Source: Dehalococcoidia bacterium (GTDB lineage Bacteria; Chloroflexota; Dehalococcoidia; GIF9; AB-539-J10). Taken from it: a stretch of 6,150 bases of DNA. The notes beneath the pieces were generated by a model that had not been told where the DNA came from, did no database searches, and saw nothing but the letters and a program-made list of their open reading frames with translations. The translations under genes and the position numbers were made by a program. Below, piece after piece: positions 5,461 to 6,150 of the stretch (its first letter is position 1; each line of letters opens with the position of its first letter). The stretch lies in the NCBI GenBank assembly GCA_003562555.1, contig PWUO01000291.1, positions 1 through 6,150 of the forward strand. The letters run 5' to 3'.

Positions 5461-5675
5461 GTACACCCTCGGCTAACTCGCTTGACGCGTGACGTGCATG
5501 CACATTGGGTGATAGCCAATTGCCTCGTCACCGATACGAGTTGCTCATGCGAGTCGGCCGCCCGCTGACATCCCTAAGTGACCGGGCGCGATGATCCCTT
5601 GTGGATCTGCCAGTTCTTGGTGGTCCTGATGCTTCCGGGATTGAGATGCAAGGCCGTAGCTGGCCACTGCCTCGT

Positions 5676-5918
5676 CTACTGGGATTCGGGTAGCTCACGG
5701 CGTCGCCCCTGGCTCAGCTTATGAAAGCACTCCTCCACGCCATCCTCTGTCAATTCGCCCTTGGCGACTGCGGCTGCGAGGCCGCAGTACACGTAGCGGA
5801 AGCTGAGAATGTACTTCTTGGCGTGGTCCTCGTTTCGCAGGCGGGTGTGCGAGCTGCTCAGCAGACTGGTCGTGGCTTCAATGAGTCGAATCTGGACACT
5901 GGGATCGAGCTGCGTCAT
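5676..5918 (-). CDS. Small orphan protein, 80 aa
   Basis: An 80-aa hydrophilic, mostly helical protein of unknown function. The codons are strongly biased to G/C at third position, like the other genes, and a strong AAGGAGG lies 5 nt before ATG 5918, so I regard the gene as real. The frame extends to GTG 5936, but the Shine-Dalgarno lies inside that extension and fixes the shorter start. Visible features are an N-terminal helix (DPSVQIRLIEATTSLLSSSH, about 5-24), a basic/acidic RLRNEDHAKKY, a hydrophobic patch FRYVYCGLAAAVAKGELTEDG (about 40-60) and a polar tail (SQGRRRELPESQ). There is no signal peptide or membrane helix, and the two cysteines (about 45 and 64) are not spaced as a metal site. 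A weak promoter, TTGCCG (5994-5989), 16 nt, TACACT (5972-5967), lies upstream. It is convergent with the five-helix gene. It ends in TAG. Confidence 0.75.
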   Translation of the reverse strand: MTQLDPSVQIRLIEATTSLLSSSHTRLRNEDHAKKYILSFRYVYCGLAAAVAKGELTEDGVEECFHKLSQGRRRELPESQ

Positions 5919-5923
5919 CTTGT

Positions 5924-5930
5924 CCTCCTT
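5924..5930 (-). promoter_or_regulatory. Strong ribosome binding site of the 80-aa gene
   Basis: AAGGAGG on the minus strand lies 5 nt before ATG 5918. It overlaps codons 3-5 of the alternative GTG 5936 frame and therefore rules that start unlikely. Confidence 0.75.
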
Positions 5931-5964
5931 ACACACTTCACGTCGATCGCTTCCTGTCTGCCAT

Positions 5965-6150
5965 CTAGTGTACGACGTATCGAGTCATCGGCAAAAGCGG
6001 GTACAGAGATCCGGGTCGCCTGTCATCATCTGGCGCTGATACTGATACTGCAGGAAGGGACTTCAAACCCTTCCGTCGATTCGGTGCCAGGGGGGCGTCC
6101 ACCGTCGTTAGCCGTGCCCTCTCGTGCCGCCGCTCTACTGCTTCTTTCCG
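5965..6150 (-). CDS. Possible C-terminal end of a gene entering from the right edge (weak)
   Basis: On the minus strand the frame beginning at 6150 stays open for 61 codons to TAG at 5967-5965. It starts RKEAVERRHERARLTTV, a charged helical stretch, and continues with a Pro/Ser/Asp-rich tail ending MTRYVVH. It would end 46 nt before the 80-aa gene in the same orientation. The case is weak: a second minus frame is open to 6026 and a plus frame is open over much of the same stretch, and no family is recognisable. Only sequence beyond the window can decide. Confidence 0.3.
   Translation of the reverse strand, partial: RKEAVERRHERARLTTVDAPLAPNRRKGLKSLPAVSVSAPDDDRRPGSLYPLLPMTRYVVH
6032..6088. repeat. 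Two-tier stem-loop near the right edge
   Basis: A perfect 7-bp stem, GGAAGGG/CCCTTCC, with loop ACTTCAAA (6053-6074) sits inside an outer 8-bp pairing, GGCGCTGA/TCGGTGCC, including two G-T wobbles (6032-6039 with 6081-6088). The connecting strands are 13 and 6 nt. It may be a regulatory or 3' structure or coincidence; no U-tract follows on either strand. Confidence 0.4.

Larger units (their letters stand above)
5325..5675. other. 351-bp convergent intergenic region, no gene seen
   Basis: It separates the tail-to-tail genes ending at 5324 and 5676. Present are a GC hairpin at 5366-5382, a small TGCC/GGCA hairpin at 5443-5455, a GATCC/GGATC hairpin at 5593-5607 and a 12-bp near-perfect direct repeat at 5426-5460. 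No T-run follows any hairpin on either strand, so canonical terminators are absent. A minus-strand frame at 5262-5531 runs antisense into the membrane-protein gene and has poor codon character. A plus frame of 19 codons at 5434 lacks a good ribosome binding site. Confidence 0.5.

Noticed and set aside
5434..5493. 19-codon plus-strand leader-like frame beginning MSTLPVRQGG
   Set aside because: The nearest AAGG is 12 nt away, no gene follows for it to control, and such short frames are expected by chance.
5262..5531. 89-codon minus-strand frame in the convergent gap
   Set aside because: It overlaps the 3' end of the plus-strand gene antisense, uses codons unlike the neighbours and has no Shine-Dalgarno.
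6053..6088. Fragment of a selenocysteine tRNA, suggested by ACTTCAAA in a hairpin loop followed by GATTCGG
   Set aside because: The loop has eight bases, there is no D-arm, T-arm or long variable arm, and the outer stem encloses only 57 nt. The anticodon-like resemblance is coincidental.
1..6150. CRISPR array, transposon ends, tRNA/rRNA, toxin-antitoxin or defence system
   Set aside because: No regularly spaced repeats, transposase, terminal inverted repeats, RNA-gene signatures or defence-family motifs are visible on either strand.

Overview
The window looks like an ordinary bacterial chromosomal segment, moderately GC-rich by eye, with Shine-Dalgarno-led genes, most of them on the minus strand. 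The DegV-family protein, the DUF1295 reductase-like membrane protein and the general codon style would fit a Chloroflexota (Dehalococcoidia/SAR202-like) or similar environmental genome. That placement is an inference from remembered resemblance, not a search. There are no mobile elements, CRISPR arrays, rRNAs or tRNAs, and no multi-gene system that I recognise as new.

Layout on the minus strand, in transcription order from the right end. (i) At 5965-6150 a weakly supported open frame enters from the right. (ii) At 5676-5918 there is a convincing small orphan gene of 80 aa. (iii) At 3651-4400 lies a two-helix membrane protein of a conserved uncharacterised family ending in YPYLFSLAVRMNPF. (iv) At 2255-3412 lies a YghO-like GNAT-fold protein. 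(v) At 1-1921 lies a probable operon: DegV-family lipid-binding protein, DUF1295/steroid-reductase-like membrane protein, then the N-terminus of an unknown membrane protein cut by the window edge. A good sigma70-type promoter with a Fur-box-like sequence against its -35 precedes degV.

The only clear plus-strand gene (4785-5324) encodes a five-helix membrane protein of unknown function. It is divergent from the two-helix gene and convergent with the 80-aa gene. The 384-bp divergent gap and the 351-bp convergent gap hold no supported genes but do contain hairpins and a short direct repeat.

The most notable observation is an in-frame TAA in the DUF1295 gene, exactly at the conserved glutamate of the HPNYFGE motif. 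The rest of the conserved protein follows in the same frame for 69 codons with no other damage. This is most simply a fresh nonsense mutation or a base-call error; recoding is a remote alternative. Separately, all five intact genes end in TAG, which is unusual for bacteria.
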